A stretch of 64,000 bases of DNA from Bacillota bacterium (GCA_023433405.1 JAEZCT010000015.1:124001-188000); one strand, 5' to 3'. Positions 50,576 through 59,030 are shown, counted from the stretch's first letter. Made by a program: numbers and translations. Notes: generated by a model not told the origin, from the letters alone.

Positions 50576-51604
50576 ATGGGACTTGCGGAGAATGCGCAAC
50601 GGATGGACGACGCGGCGGGTATGCTGCCCGACACTCTTCGCCGGATGACGCAGCAGTTATCGGTTGATATAAAGTCAAGGGTACGGGAGCTTCGCTTGCG
50701 CGCGGGGAGACCGTTTGCTGTAAACGTTGACGGAGAGGACCGATTTTTCTTGCCCGACGGCGGACTGGCTGCCGATTACCGTACCGACCTTTGTGTGGTG
50801 GACAACCGCCAGATTGAAGAGTGCTTCCAGCGGCTTTGCGGCTACTCCGTATACAGCCATCAGGATGAGCTGGCAAACGGCTTTATCACTGTTAAAAACG
50901 GCCATCGCGCCGGTATATGCGGCACCGCGGTGATTGAAAATGGGCGTGTTACCGGAATACGGTACATTTCCTCCATAAACCTGCGGGTTGCCCGTGAGAT
51001 TAAAGGTGCCGCAACCCGGCTTTTTAACGAGTTTTGTATGGATAGCCCGTGCGGTCTGCTGCTATGCGGGGCGCCTGCCACCGGAAAAACAACGCTGCTC
51101 CGCGATCTTGCCCGACAGCTGTCCGAAAGTGGGCTGCGGGTTGCGGTGGCGGATGAGCGTGGGGAAATCGCGGCCATGCACTGCGGACAGGCCGGCAATG
51201 ATCTGGGCCCGCGGTGTGATGTCCTGGACGGCTATCCAAAAGGAGAGGGAATCCTGATTGCGGTGCGCTGTCTTGCACCCGATATCGTCATATGTGATGA
51301 GATTGGAAGCGAAAGCGAGGCCCGGGCGATTCAAACAGGCCTTAACTGCGGGGTAAAGATTATCGCTTCCGTTCATGCTCAAACCCTTGGGGAGCTGGAA
51401 AAAAAGCAACAGGTGATGCGCCTAGTCTATGCCGGGGCGTTTGAGCAAATCGTTTTCTTGGGCAATGCAAGTATGCCCTGCAATATCACAAGGGTGGTGA
51501 GTGCTAATGCTATTTGCTCTAAAGGCAGGCGGGGCGCTTTGTATCGTCATAACCTGCTCGGCAGTGGGGATTGCCCTTCGCCAGCGGCTCAAGGACAGGG
51601 CTGA
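50576..51604 (+). CDS. spoIIIAA: Stage III sporulation protein AA
   Basis: SpoIIIAA is the ATPase of the SpoIIIA-SpoIIQ channel that joins mother cell and forespore, related to type II/IV secretion ATPases. The 342 residues show VRELRLRAGRPF near 36, the GHRAGICGTAV segment, Walker A GAPATGKTTLL near 164, and Walker B DIVICDEIGSESEA near 238. ATG 50576 is 10 bases from AAAGG, so it is preferred to ATG 50567. The C-terminal 33 codons overlap spoIIIAB out of frame. B. subtilis SpoIIIAA is about 307 residues, so this tail is extra. First gene of the spoIIIA operon. Confidence 0.95.
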   Translation: MGLAENAQRMDDAAGMLPDTLRRMTQQLSVDIKSRVRELRLRAGRPFAVNVDGEDRFFLPDGGLAADYRTDLCVVDNRQIEECFQRLCGYSVYSHQDELANGFITVKNGHRAGICGTAVIENGRVTGIRYISSINLRVAREIKGAATRLFNEFCMDSPCGLLLCGAPATGKTTLLRDLARQLSESGLRVAVADERGEIAAMHCGQAGNDLGPRCDVLDGYPKGEGILIAVRCLAPDIVICDEIGSESEARAIQTGLNCGVKIIASVHAQTLGELEKKQQVMRLVYAGAFEQIVFLGNASMPCNITRVVSANAICSKGRRGALYRHNLLGSGDCPSPAAQGQG

Positions 51605-52022
51605 TTGCCTTGAGAGGCTGCTGGCAATGTTGGATTACATCGCATCGCAAATTCGATATTCCCGGTTGCCCATCGGGGATATCGTGCGTCGCATGTCTGA
51701 GCAGCGGCAATTTGAGGTGTTACCGTTTCTTAAACTCTGCAGAGAGCGCATGGGTAAGGATGAAGCATTCCCCGTAGCCTGGAGGGAAAGCGCCGTCACA
51801 GAGAAAAAGCGCCTGCCTCAGGAGGATTTTGAGCGCCTTTTGGCGCTGGGGGATTGTCTGGGTACAACGGACGCCCAAGAGCAGGAGAAAACCCTGCTGC
51901 TCAACGCCGATTTATTTGCAAAAAGCTATGAAAAGGCTCGCCTGGAATGTGCGGAGCGTTCCAGGATGTATACAACCCTGGGTGTGCTTGGGGGCGTTGG
52001 ACTTGCCATTTTGATTCTTTGA
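51507..52022 (+). CDS. spoIIIAB: Stage III sporulation protein AB
   Basis: A 171-residue component of the SpoIIIA complex, related to GspF-type platform proteins. It has an N-terminal membrane helix (ALKAGGALCIVITCSAVGIAL), a soluble helical middle with LERLLAMLDYIASQIRY, the LGDCLGTTDAQEQEKTL segment typical of the family near 113, and a C-terminal helix (LGVLGGVGLAILIL). ATG 51507 follows GGTGGTGAG by 6 bases; a GTG two codons earlier sits directly after an in-frame TGA. It begins 98 bases before the spoIIIAA stop. Confidence 0.93.
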   Translation: MLFALKAGGALCIVITCSAVGIALRQRLKDRADCLERLLAMLDYIASQIRYSRLPIGDIVRRMSEQRQFEVLPFLKLCRERMGKDEAFPVAWRESAVTEKKRLPQEDFERLLALGDCLGTTDAQEQEKTLLLNADLFAKSYEKARLECAERSRMYTTLGVLGGVGLAILIL

Positions 52023-52119
52023 GGTCTCACTTTTTCGGAATGCGGATCAGGTAGCTTTGCATATACTTGGTTGACGGAAAAGGGTTTGCCGCGCAAGCGG
52101 CGGAAAAGGAGCGGACGTT

Positions 52120-52314
52120 ATGGAAGTGGATTTAATCTTTAAGATAGCGGCAATCGGGATTATTGTTGCCGTACTCAATCAGGTACTCATACGGTCAGGA
52201 CGGGAAGAGCAGGCGATGATGACGACCCTTGCGGGCCTTATCGTCGTCTTAATGATTATTATTTACGAAATAAGCAACCTGTTTGAGACCGTAAAAAGTG
52301 TATTTGGTTTATAG
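52120..52314 (+). CDS. spoIIIAC: Stage III sporulation protein AC
   Basis: A 64-residue protein with two membrane helices (IFKIAAIGIIVAVLNQVL and LAGLIVVLMIIIYEI) joined by a short RSGREEQAMM loop. This size, the AAIGIIVAVLNQVL motif and the position identify SpoIIIAC. It is one of the small membrane parts of the mother cell to forespore channel. AAAAGGAG lies before the ATG. Confidence 0.93.
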   Translation: MEVDLIFKIAAIGIIVAVLNQVLIRSGREEQAMMTTLAGLIVVLMIIIYEISNLFETVKSVFGL

Positions 52315-52316
52315 CC

Positions 52317-52709
52317 ATGGAAATTGTGACAATTGCGGGTGCCGCCATCATCGCGGCGGCAATTTCGGTTTTATTAAAACAGTACAAGCCGGAGTACGCG
52401 CTGCTTATCAATCTGTGTGCCGGGATTGTGATCCTCGCGCTGGTGCTGATAGGCGCAGGACCGATTATTGCCGAAATAAAGTCTCTTGTAACCCAAACCG
52501 GTACAACGGGGGAGTATATTGCCGTGCTGTTAAAGGCGCTGGGGATTTGCTTTATTACCCAGATGGCTGCCGATGTATGCCGAGATTCCGGGGCATCTTC
52601 AATCGCCTCTAAGGTGGAGACTGCCGGGAAAATCGCTGTGTTGCTAGAAGCACTACCGCTCTTCCGTCAGATTTTGGATGTCGCGCGCTCTCTGATCAAT
52701 GTTGGTTGA
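52317..52709 (+). CDS. spoIIIAD: Stage III sporulation protein AD
   Basis: A 130-residue membrane protein: helix one VTIAGAAIIAAAISVLL, helix two YALLINLCAGIVILALVL, a KSLVTQTGTTGEYIAVLLKALGICF segment, and the conserved CRDSGASSIASKVETAGKIAVLLEALPL near residue 88, typical of SpoIIIAD. It starts 2 bases after the spoIIIAC stop with no clear ribosome site of its own, so it is probably translated by coupling. Confidence 0.93.
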   Translation: MEIVTIAGAAIIAAAISVLLKQYKPEYALLINLCAGIVILALVLIGAGPIIAEIKSLVTQTGTTGEYIAVLLKALGICFITQMAADVCRDSGASSIASKVETAGKIAVLLEALPLFRQILDVARSLINVG

Positions 52710-52805
52710 CATAATCTTTCATGTAAGGCAATATAACTTTACATACGGTTCTGATATCGCTGTATAGAGCTAAAAACACAGTCGAATAAAAAGGAACGGT
52801 AAAAA

Positions 52806-53960
52806 ATGAAACGTATCATAATCAGCGTGGCGCTGGCGCTAGCCTTCTGCCTGCCGGTTTACGCCGAAGAACCGGAGTACAAGGATGCAATTCCGGAGGA
52901 GTTGTTTGAGCAACAGATGGATGCCAGCGGCGCAGAGGAGCTGTGGGATATGCTAAGCTCCCAAACCAAGGGGTATCTTTCCTCCATCGGTGTGGAGGAT
53001 ATCTCCGTCGGGTCGATGCTGGCGCTGCAGCCCTCACAGTTTTTTCATATGCTAACGCTGATGGCGAAGGATACCATCTCGCGCCCTCAGGTGCTGTTCT
53101 TATCAATTTTAGGTGTTATTCTTTTATGTTCTGTAATTGGCGGGTTTAAGGAAGGCTTTCTTGATAAATCGCTGGGCGGCGTGTTTTCCACCGTTTCCGT
53201 TTTGTGTATTGTAGCCTCAGTGGTAGCCCCTGTAATTCACTGCATCGACAAAGCCTCTCGGGCAATCTACGATTGCAGCAATTTTATGCTTTCGTTTGTG
53301 CCTGTATTGTCGGGAATAATGGCGGTATCCGGCCAGCCTACTGCGGCTTCCACCTATAATATGTTTCTGTTCGCGGCATCGGAGGTTACGGCGCAGATAG
53401 CGGCTAACACTGTTGTACCGCTGCTTGGAATCTTTCTCGCGTTTTGCGTGGTCTCGGGTATTTCGCCTCACATCAACCTGTCTGCTACGGCGCAGTTTGT
53501 AAAAAGCATTGCCACTTGGGTTCTTGGGTTTATCGTCACCGCGTTTGTTGCTCTGCTGAGCATTCAAACCATGGTCTCTACCGGTGTAGATAATGTAGCG
53601 GTAAAGGCAGGCAAGTTTATCATCGGGTCGTTTGTGCCGGTGGTGGGCGGAGCGCTTGCGGACGCAATGACCTCGGTAGGCGGGTGTTTGATGCTGCTTA
53701 AAAGTGTGGTTGGGGTATTTGGTATTTTGGCGTCCGCGGTCATTTTTTTGCCTGTGCTGCTGGAGTCGTTAGTGTGGCTGGTGACCCTAAAGGCAGCGGC
53801 GGCACTCAGCGATATCTTTGACATTAAGCCCATTGGAGAGGTGCTAAAAGGGTTTGCAACCGCAATTTCGCTGTTGGTTACCGTCATTTTGTGTTTTGCG
53901 GTGCTTATTATCGTCGCCACAACCATCACGCTGGTCATCAGCGCCGGGGTCACTCAATAA
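52806..53960 (+). CDS. spoIIIAE: Stage III sporulation protein AE
   Basis: A 384-residue polytopic membrane protein. A signal peptide is visible (MKRIIISVALALAFCLPVYA, cleavage near residue 20), then an outer segment, then about seven or eight helices. Conserved stretches include FVPVLSGIMAVSGQPTAASTYN near 162 and FIIGSFVPVVGGALADAMTSVGGC near 276. In the spoIIIA channel it is the largest membrane component and essential for sigma-G activity in B. subtilis. It lies 96 bp after spoIIIAD. Confidence 0.94.
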   Translation: MKRIIISVALALAFCLPVYAEEPEYKDAIPEELFEQQMDASGAEELWDMLSSQTKGYLSSIGVEDISVGSMLALQPSQFFHMLTLMAKDTISRPQVLFLSILGVILLCSVIGGFKEGFLDKSLGGVFSTVSVLCIVASVVAPVIHCIDKASRAIYDCSNFMLSFVPVLSGIMAVSGQPTAASTYNMFLFAASEVTAQIAANTVVPLLGIFLAFCVVSGISPHINLSATAQFVKSIATWVLGFIVTAFVALLSIQTMVSTGVDNVAVKAGKFIIGSFVPVVGGALADAMTSVGGCLMLLKSVVGVFGILASAVIFLPVLLESLVWLVTLKAAAALSDIFDIKPIGEVLKGFATAISLLVTVILCFAVLIIVATTITLVISAGVTQ

Positions 53961-54016
53961 AGAGGGGTTCGTGTCGTGCCATAAAACTATGAGGTAATGG
54001 AAGGAGGTCAGACAGC

Positions 54017-54487
54017 ATGGCTGACATTAAGGTGTGGGCAATGTCTTTGTGCATAGCGGCGATTGCCGGAGCGGTGATTCATATGCTGGTTCCAAACTCA
54101 AGCCTTGAAAAGATGATGCGCCTTGTAATCGCGGCCTTCTTTTTAAGCTGTATGCTATCCCCGGTACTGCTCCGTATTCCTGACCTGGAGGTAACGGTTA
54201 CGCAGGATTCACAGGATGCGCTAAATGATACAAGAGAAAGGCTTGGCAAAGCGGTGGATGACCAAATGGCTGCTGCGATGCATTTAAAGGTTGAGAGCTT
54301 GCTTCAAAACAAGGGCATTGCCGCAGAAAATATTTCTCTTGAATATAATACTGTGGAAAAAACCCGCATATCTATTAGTCAGATAGATTTGTTTTTGGAG
54401 TCGGAGTACACGGTGCAAAAAGGAGAAATTGAGGATTATATCAGCGGTCAGACAGGCGTAGCGACCAGGGTGACGATTGGTGATTAA
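54017..54487 (+). CDS. spoIIIAF: Stage III sporulation protein AF
   Basis: A 156-residue protein with two N-terminal helices (WAMSLCIAAIAGAVIHMLV and MRLVIAAFFLSCMLSPVL) separated by PNSSLEKM, and a soluble domain folding like the ring-building motifs of secretion systems. The HMLVPNSSLEKMMRLVI stretch is the family hallmark. GGAGGT precedes the ATG. It sits 56 bp after spoIIIAE and 30 bp before spoIIIAG. Confidence 0.92.
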   Translation: MADIKVWAMSLCIAAIAGAVIHMLVPNSSLEKMMRLVIAAFFLSCMLSPVLLRIPDLEVTVTQDSQDALNDTRERLGKAVDDQMAAAMHLKVESLLQNKGIAAENISLEYNTVEKTRISISQIDLFLESEYTVQKGEIEDYISGQTGVATRVTIGD

Positions 54488-54517
54488 GCAAAACGCCCGC
54501 CGCCCGTGGAGGATAAA

Positions 54518-55105
54518 ATGCAGGGAACAATAACGATGGGCAGTGTGAAAAAGTGGTTATCCGAGCTAATGAAAGGCGACAAAAAAGTAAAAATCATTGT
54601 GGCAATCGGAGTGATTGGCATCGCACTTATCCTGTTGTCTGAGCTGTTTGTGCCTAAATCCGAAAAAGCAAAGGAGCCGGCTCAAGCCGCAACTTCAATT
54701 TCCAGCGATATCACACAACTCGAGGCGAGAATCCATACCCTTATCAGTTCTATTGACGGGGTAGGTAAAGCGCAGGTCATGATAACGCTGGAACACAGTG
54801 CCGAGTACGTTTACGCCAAGGACGCAAAAAACGATACCGACATTACAAAGGACAGCACCGATAGTGAAGGAGCCAGAATTACGCAAAAAGGGAAGACGGA
54901 AGAGAGCTATGTCTTTGTGGATGGCTCCAGTGGTAAGCAGGCGCTTTTAACCAGTGAGAGGGCGCCGAAGGTAAAAGGGGTTGTTGTGGTATGCGAGGGC
55001 GGTGATGACAAATTAGTCCAGTCGCGCGTTATAGACGCAGTTACTACTGCGTTTGACATCGGCGCAAACAGAGTTTGCGTCACCAAAATGGCATACACAC
55101 AATAA
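54518..55105 (+). CDS. spoIIIAG: Stage III sporulation protein AG
   Basis: SpoIIIAG forms a large ring in the space between mother cell and forespore. The 195 residues show one membrane helix (IIVAIGVIGIALILLSELF near 29-47) and an outer ring-building domain starting LEARIHTLISSIDGVGKAQVMITLEHS, with APKVKGVVVVCEGG and the final helix KLVQSRVIDAVTTAF. ATG 54518 is 5 bases after GGAGG; the GTG at 54506 overlaps that site and is rejected. Confidence 0.94.
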   Translation: MQGTITMGSVKKWLSELMKGDKKVKIIVAIGVIGIALILLSELFVPKSEKAKEPAQAATSISSDITQLEARIHTLISSIDGVGKAQVMITLEHSAEYVYAKDAKNDTDITKDSTDSEGARITQKGKTEESYVFVDGSSGKQALLTSERAPKVKGVVVVCEGGDDKLVQSRVIDAVTTAFDIGANRVCVTKMAYTQ

Positions 55106-55130
55106 TGCATATATATAGGAGGAATGGGCT

Positions 55131-55733
55131 ATGGTATTCGGAAAAAGACAGATACTGCTTGCGACTTTGGTGGTTGCGCTCGGTATTGCCATATACTTAA
55201 ACTGGCAGTTCTCTCAAACAGGCAAGGACCTGACTATTGCGGAGGACGCCGATGCATCCAGAAACTACGGTGAGGCGCAGTTTGTCTCGGCCGAGGACGG
55301 CGCAAATCCCACAGACGCGTTGGATGTGACCGACGTGACGGATGTGGCGGACATTACAGACGCTACCATAACAAACAACGCGGGGGAGGATTACTTTATT
55401 GAGGCTCGTCTTAACAAAAAGCAAAGCCGAGATGAGGCCGTGGAGACCCTGCAAAACATTTTGAAGGATTCGGCAATTTCCGAGGATGAAAAGGACTCGG
55501 CTATTGCCACCGCCGCGGGGATATCCGACGCGATTGACTCGGAGAACAACATTGAGAGTCTCATTAAGGCAAAGGGCTTTAAGGACTGCATCGCGTTTAT
55601 TGACAGCGATAAGGCCACCATTGTAGTAAAAACCGATGGGCTGCTCAATAATGAGGTCGCGCAAATTAAGGACATTGTGCTGAAGGAAATCAGCCTTGCG
55701 GCGGAAAATATAACGATTATTCCGGTAAAATAG
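55131..55733 (+). CDS. spoIIIAH: Stage III sporulation protein AH
   Basis: SpoIIIAH contacts forespore SpoIIQ across the intermembrane space and anchors the channel. The 200-residue product has a membrane helix (ILLATLVVALGIAIYLNW), a low-complexity acidic stretch rich in DVTDV/ADIT steps near residues 62-82, and a C-terminal YscJ/FliF-like domain (FIEARLNKKQSRDEAVETLQ, KGFKDCIAFID, VVKTDGLLNNEVAQIKDIV). GGAGGAAT precedes the ATG. It ends the operon; the hairpin beginning 20 bp after its stop may terminate it. Confidence 0.94.
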   Translation: MVFGKRQILLATLVVALGIAIYLNWQFSQTGKDLTIAEDADASRNYGEAQFVSAEDGANPTDALDVTDVTDVADITDATITNNAGEDYFIEARLNKKQSRDEAVETLQNILKDSAISEDEKDSAIATAAGISDAIDSENNIESLIKAKGFKDCIAFIDSDKATIVVKTDGLLNNEVAQIKDIVLKEISLAAENITIIPVK

Positions 55734-55761
55734 TTGTGTCTTTATCTTTTTGTGGTATAAT
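55734..55761 (+). promoter_or_regulatory. Sigma-A type promoter of the asp23 gene
   Basis: TTGTGT (55734-55739) and TATAAT (55756-55761) are 16 bp apart, with TG one base before the -10. The -35 begins immediately after the spoIIIAH stop. The -10 lies within the left arm of the 14-bp hairpin at 55754. Confidence 0.7.
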
Positions 55762-55800
55762 ACCATTAGGGAAAATGGTATTATACCACCTTTTTCTTAT
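55754..55800 (+). terminator. Perfect 14-bp hairpin after spoIIIAH, overlapping a promoter
   Basis: GGTATAATACCATT (55754-55767) is perfectly complementary to AATGGTATTATACC (55774-55787) around a 6-nt loop, and ACCTTTTTCTTATT follows. It would terminate spoIIIA transcripts. As DNA it is an inverted repeat covering the -10 and start site of the next promoter, so it could also be an operator. Confidence 0.65.
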
Positions 55801-55873
55801 TGCCATATATCCTTTGGCAGTAAGCTTAAAACACCTTTTGCCGAAAAGGAATTCGGCTGAAACGGAGGCTACT

Positions 55874-56242
55874 ATGAAGGAGAATACTATAAAAGACACC
55901 GTGGGCAGCTTGAAGATTTCGGAGGAGGTTCTCGCAAAGATTGCCAGCACGGCTGCAAGAGAGATTGTGGGCGTAGCAGAGCTTGCCTCGATGCCCACTA
56001 CCTTTAAGGGGCTTGTTTCAAAGCCTGTCGTGCCCCGACCTGTGAAGATTCTGATTCGCGATGACGTCGCGGTGATTGATGTTTTTGTCAACCTGCACGC
56101 GACAGCAAAGATTCAGGATGTAGCGCAGCAGGTACAGTCCAACGTCAAGGCCTCGGTGCAGAGTATGACAGGCATTGCGGTTTCTAAAGTGAATGTACAC
56201 GTTGTTTCTATTCTGTTTGACGATGGAACACAAAAACAATAA
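55874..56242 (+). CDS. Asp23/Gls24 family envelope stress response protein
   Basis: A 122-residue protein of the Asp23/Gls24 (DUF322) family: ISEEVLAKIASTAAREIVGVAELA at residue 16, then a beta-rich middle (VKILIRDDVAVIDVFVNLHATAKIQDVA) and the closing helix VQSNVKASVQSMTGIAVSKVNVHV. Members line the membrane or respond to wall stress; in Clostridia one copy sits between spoIIIA and nusB, as here (B. subtilis YqhY position), where it is tied to lipid synthesis control. ATG 55874 is taken over upstream in-frame ATGs because ACGGAGG is 5 bases away. Confidence 0.9.
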   Translation: MKENTIKDTVGSLKISEEVLAKIASTAAREIVGVAELASMPTTFKGLVSKPVVPRPVKILIRDDVAVIDVFVNLHATAKIQDVAQQVQSNVKASVQSMTGIAVSKVNVHVVSILFDDGTQKQ

Positions 56243-56254
56243 CAGCTGAGGTAA

Positions 56255-56286
56255 AAGCCCTCCTGGTAGGCGGAGGGCTTATTTTG
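56255..56286 (+). terminator. Terminator after the asp23 gene
   Basis: AAGCCCTCC and GGAGGGCTT form a perfect 9-bp stem with an 8-nt loop, followed by ATTTTG. The modest T-tract may allow partial readthrough into nusB. Confidence 0.75.
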
Positions 56287-56344
56287 CATTATGACAGCCG
56301 CAAGCTGGTGACCATGTTGCATAAACCTTGAAAGGATGCACAGT

Positions 56345-56848
56345 ATGACCCGCAGAGAAGCGAGGGAACAGGCGTTTATATTAATTTTCGCAAAATCATT
56401 CCGCTCCGAAAGCGTAGGAGAGCTAATCGATATTGCGGAGGAAAGCGGCTCACTGGTACTCAGTCACGCCGATCTCCTTAAGGAGAATTATGAGCTGAGG
56501 CTTGATCCGTTCGCGGAGCAGACAGCTCTCAAAATTGAACAGCATATCGAAGAGCTGGACGAGCGGATTGAGAGGCTTTCATTTAAATGGAAAAAGAACC
56601 GCATCTCTAAGGTTGCGTTCGCTGTTTTGCGTCTCGCATTATATGAGATGCTTTTTGATGATGAGATACCGCTGGGCGTATCCATTAACGAGGCGGTGGA
56701 TATCGCAAAAAAATACGCGGGCGAAGAGGATTCCTCCTTTGTAAACGGCGTATTGGGCTCTGCCGCGAAGGAGTTGGAGGCAAAACCATCGCAAGGCTCC
56801 TCCGATTCCATTCCGGATCAAAGCTCCACCTCAGAGGAACAGGATTAA
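56345..56848 (+). CDS. nusB: Transcription antitermination factor NusB
   Basis: NusB with NusE binds boxA RNA and supports antitermination in rRNA operons. The 167 residues show the all-helical pattern: TRREAREQAFILIFAK start, then NRISKVAFAVLRLALYEMLF and IPLGVSINEAVDIAKKYAGEEDSSFVNGVLGS, the family's most conserved block. A Ser-rich acidic tail of about 20 residues is extra. ATG 56345 is 9 bases from AAAGG; the ATG at 56336 is too close. It ends 3 bp before the TsaD-like gene, so the two are coupled. Confidence 0.95.
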   Translation: MTRREAREQAFILIFAKSFRSESVGELIDIAEESGSLVLSHADLLKENYELRLDPFAEQTALKIEQHIEELDERIERLSFKWKKNRISKVAFAVLRLALYEMLFDDEIPLGVSINEAVDIAKKYAGEEDSSFVNGVLGSAAKELEAKPSQGSSDSIPDQSSTSEEQD

Positions 56849-56851
56849 GCC

Positions 56852-57799
56852 ATGGCATTATATTTGGGGTATGATACCAGCAACTATACGACCTCAGCCG
56901 CCGTTTATGATGAAACCTCACAATCGGTGTCTTCGTCAAAGCGTCTTTTGCCGGTTGCGCACGGTCAGCTTGGACTAAAGCAGAGCGACGCCGTATTCGC
57001 GCATATTAAGCAGCTGCCGACGGTAACGCGGGAGCTGTTTTCCCGTGCAGCGAACCATAACACCTGTGAAGCGGTTGGGTACTCCGCCCGCCCCAGGGAT
57101 GTGGAAGGCTCTTATATGCCCTGCTTTTTAGTCGGCGAGTGTGCGGCAAAAACCTATGGAGATGCTGCGGGGGTTCCCGTTTACGCGTTCTCCCATCAGG
57201 CGGGGCACCTTGCCGCCGCCCTCTATAGTGTGAAACGGTTGGAACTTGTTAATGAGCGTTTTCTCGCGTTTCATGTATCCGGCGGTACTACGGAATGCCT
57301 GCTGGTAGAGCCTTCGCAAGAAACCATTGTCTCAGCTACCATCGTTGCCCAAAGCCTGGACCTCAAGGCAGGGCAGGCGGTGGATCGCGTTGGCGTAATG
57401 CTCGGCCTAGCGTTCCCGGCAGGCCGTTATTTGGACGAGCTTGCACGAGCGAGTACAAAGCGGTATAAAATTAAGCCATCCATGAAGGATGGCGATTGCA
57501 GCCTTTCCGGGATTGAAAACCGCTGTCGCGAACAGTTTTTGCGTGGAGACCCCCATTGCGATATTGCGTTGTATTGTATCGAAGCCATCCGGGCGTCTCT
57601 GGCGTGTATGACCGAGAGGGTGTGCGGGCAGTATTCAAATCTGCCTCTTTTGTATACCGGCGGAGTGATGTCAAACTCCCTCATTCGCGAGGATTTTACC
57701 CGCCGCTACGGCGGGCTTTTCGCCGCGGCGGAGTATTCTTCGGATAATGCGGCCGGAACGGCGATATTATCCTTTTTAAAGCATCACAGCCGGGTTTAA
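56852..57799 (+). CDS. TsaD/Kae1-like paralog of unknown function (M22 family)
   Basis: A 315-residue ASKHA-fold protein. GYDTSNYTTSAAVYD at residue 6 is the phosphate-1 loop, SHQAGHLAAA near 114 keeps the H-x3-H metal motif of TsaD, and FHVSGGTTECLLV near 145 and TGGVMSNSL near 269 complete the ATP site. True TsaD (t6A synthesis) is about 340 residues and normally starts with GIETSCDET; this start differs, so I read it as the clostridial paralog that accompanies nusB and xseA. It may still bind a tRNA-like or nucleotide substrate. It starts 3 bp after nusB. Confidence 0.82.
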   Translation: MALYLGYDTSNYTTSAAVYDETSQSVSSSKRLLPVAHGQLGLKQSDAVFAHIKQLPTVTRELFSRAANHNTCEAVGYSARPRDVEGSYMPCFLVGECAAKTYGDAAGVPVYAFSHQAGHLAAALYSVKRLELVNERFLAFHVSGGTTECLLVEPSQETIVSATIVAQSLDLKAGQAVDRVGVMLGLAFPAGRYLDELARASTKRYKIKPSMKDGDCSLSGIENRCREQFLRGDPHCDIALYCIEAIRASLACMTERVCGQYSNLPLLYTGGVMSNSLIREDFTRRYGGLFAAAEYSSDNAAGTAILSFLKHHSRV

Positions 57800-57836
57800 A
57801 CCGGTTGACTTAATTACCCGTTTGAGGGAGGACGCT

Positions 57837-59030
57837 ATGAACTTGCCCAAGGTGTTAACGGTAACCCAGGTAACGACCTATATTAAGGCGTTATTGGAAG
57901 GCGACCGGCATCTCAACCCCGTGATGATTCGCGGTGAGGTATCAAACTTCAGCGGCAGCAACGCCTCAGGGCATTTTTATTTTACGCTTAAAGACAATCG
58001 CGCCGGGTTGCGCGCCGTGATGTTTAAAACACATGCCGCCTCCGTTCGCTTTGTGCCGCAAAACGGTATGTCCGTTATAGCGGGAGGCAGCATTTCACTG
58101 TTTGAGCGGGATGGCCAATATCAGCTGTATTGCACCGACTTAATTCCCGGGGGAATCGGCGCGCTTGCGCTTGCCTATGAACAAACCAAGGCCCGCTTGG
58201 AAACCGAGGGGCTGTTTGATCCCCGGCGTAAACGCCCGCTCCCGCCTTTCCCTCAAAGGGTAGCCGTTGTCACCTCAAGGACCGGCGCGGCCTATCAGGA
58301 TATCCTAAGTGTTTTGAGACGCCGATATCCCTCAGTACAGGTTTTACTTTGCCCGGTAACCGTGCAGGGTGAGGACGCCGCCGCAAGTATTATTCAGGCA
58401 CTTGCCCACTTAGGCGAGAGCCGCGGTGCCGACGTTATTTTGCTTGCAAGAGGCGGCGGAAGTTATGAGGATTTGTATGCCTTTAACGATGAATCGATGG
58501 CGCGCGCGATCGCAAACAGCCCCATCCCCGTAGTAAGCGCAGTGGGGCATGAGACTGACGTCACACTCGCCGACTATGCCGCCGACCTTCGGGCACCCAC
58601 ACCCTCCGTCGGCGCGGAACTGGTCGTTCCAGACGCATCCGCTCTTATGGATGAGCTGTTTAACCGAAAAAAGCAGATGCTGTCTGCCGTACTGGGTCAA
58701 ATAGAGATAAAAAGGCGTAACCTCATAACCTTATCAAACTCGTTGCATCGGTTAAGTCCTGCGGCGGCAGTATTATCCCGCGCACAAATACTCAGACAGC
58801 TCTCCGGGCGACTTGCAAGCGCAATGCACAATAGGGTAAGCGCATCGAATATTGCGCTTACCGAACGCGCGACGCTGCTGGAATCCCTTAGTCCGCTGTC
58901 CGTTCTTCGGCGCGGCTACGCGGTGGCGCGCATTAATGGCAGGATTATAAAAAACGTCAATGAGGTGCAAACCGGCGACCGAGTGACTGTTCACGTCAGC
59001 GAAGGCACGTTTAAAGCAACGGTGATATAG
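57837..59030 (+). CDS. xseA: Exodeoxyribonuclease VII large subunit
   Basis: XseA is the catalytic subunit of exonuclease VII, which degrades single-stranded DNA from both ends. The 397 residues have an N-terminal OB-fold (TVTQVTTYIKALLEG, IRGEVSNFSGSNASGHFYFTLKD), a catalytic domain with VVTSRTGAAYQDILSVL near 136 and LLARGGGSYEDLYAFNDE near 203, the SAVGHETDVTLADYAADLRAPTPS block near 235, and a C-terminal coiled coil. ATG 57837 follows GGGAGG by 6 bases; TTG 57822 would bury it. xseB follows by 42 bp. Confidence 0.97.
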   Translation: MNLPKVLTVTQVTTYIKALLEGDRHLNPVMIRGEVSNFSGSNASGHFYFTLKDNRAGLRAVMFKTHAASVRFVPQNGMSVIAGGSISLFERDGQYQLYCTDLIPGGIGALALAYEQTKARLETEGLFDPRRKRPLPPFPQRVAVVTSRTGAAYQDILSVLRRRYPSVQVLLCPVTVQGEDAAASIIQALAHLGESRGADVILLARGGGSYEDLYAFNDESMARAIANSPIPVVSAVGHETDVTLADYAADLRAPTPSVGAELVVPDASALMDELFNRKKQMLSAVLGQIEIKRRNLITLSNSLHRLSPAAAVLSRAQILRQLSGRLASAMHNRVSASNIALTERATLLESLSPLSVLRRGYAVARINGRIIKNVNEVQTGDRVTVHVSEGTFKATVI

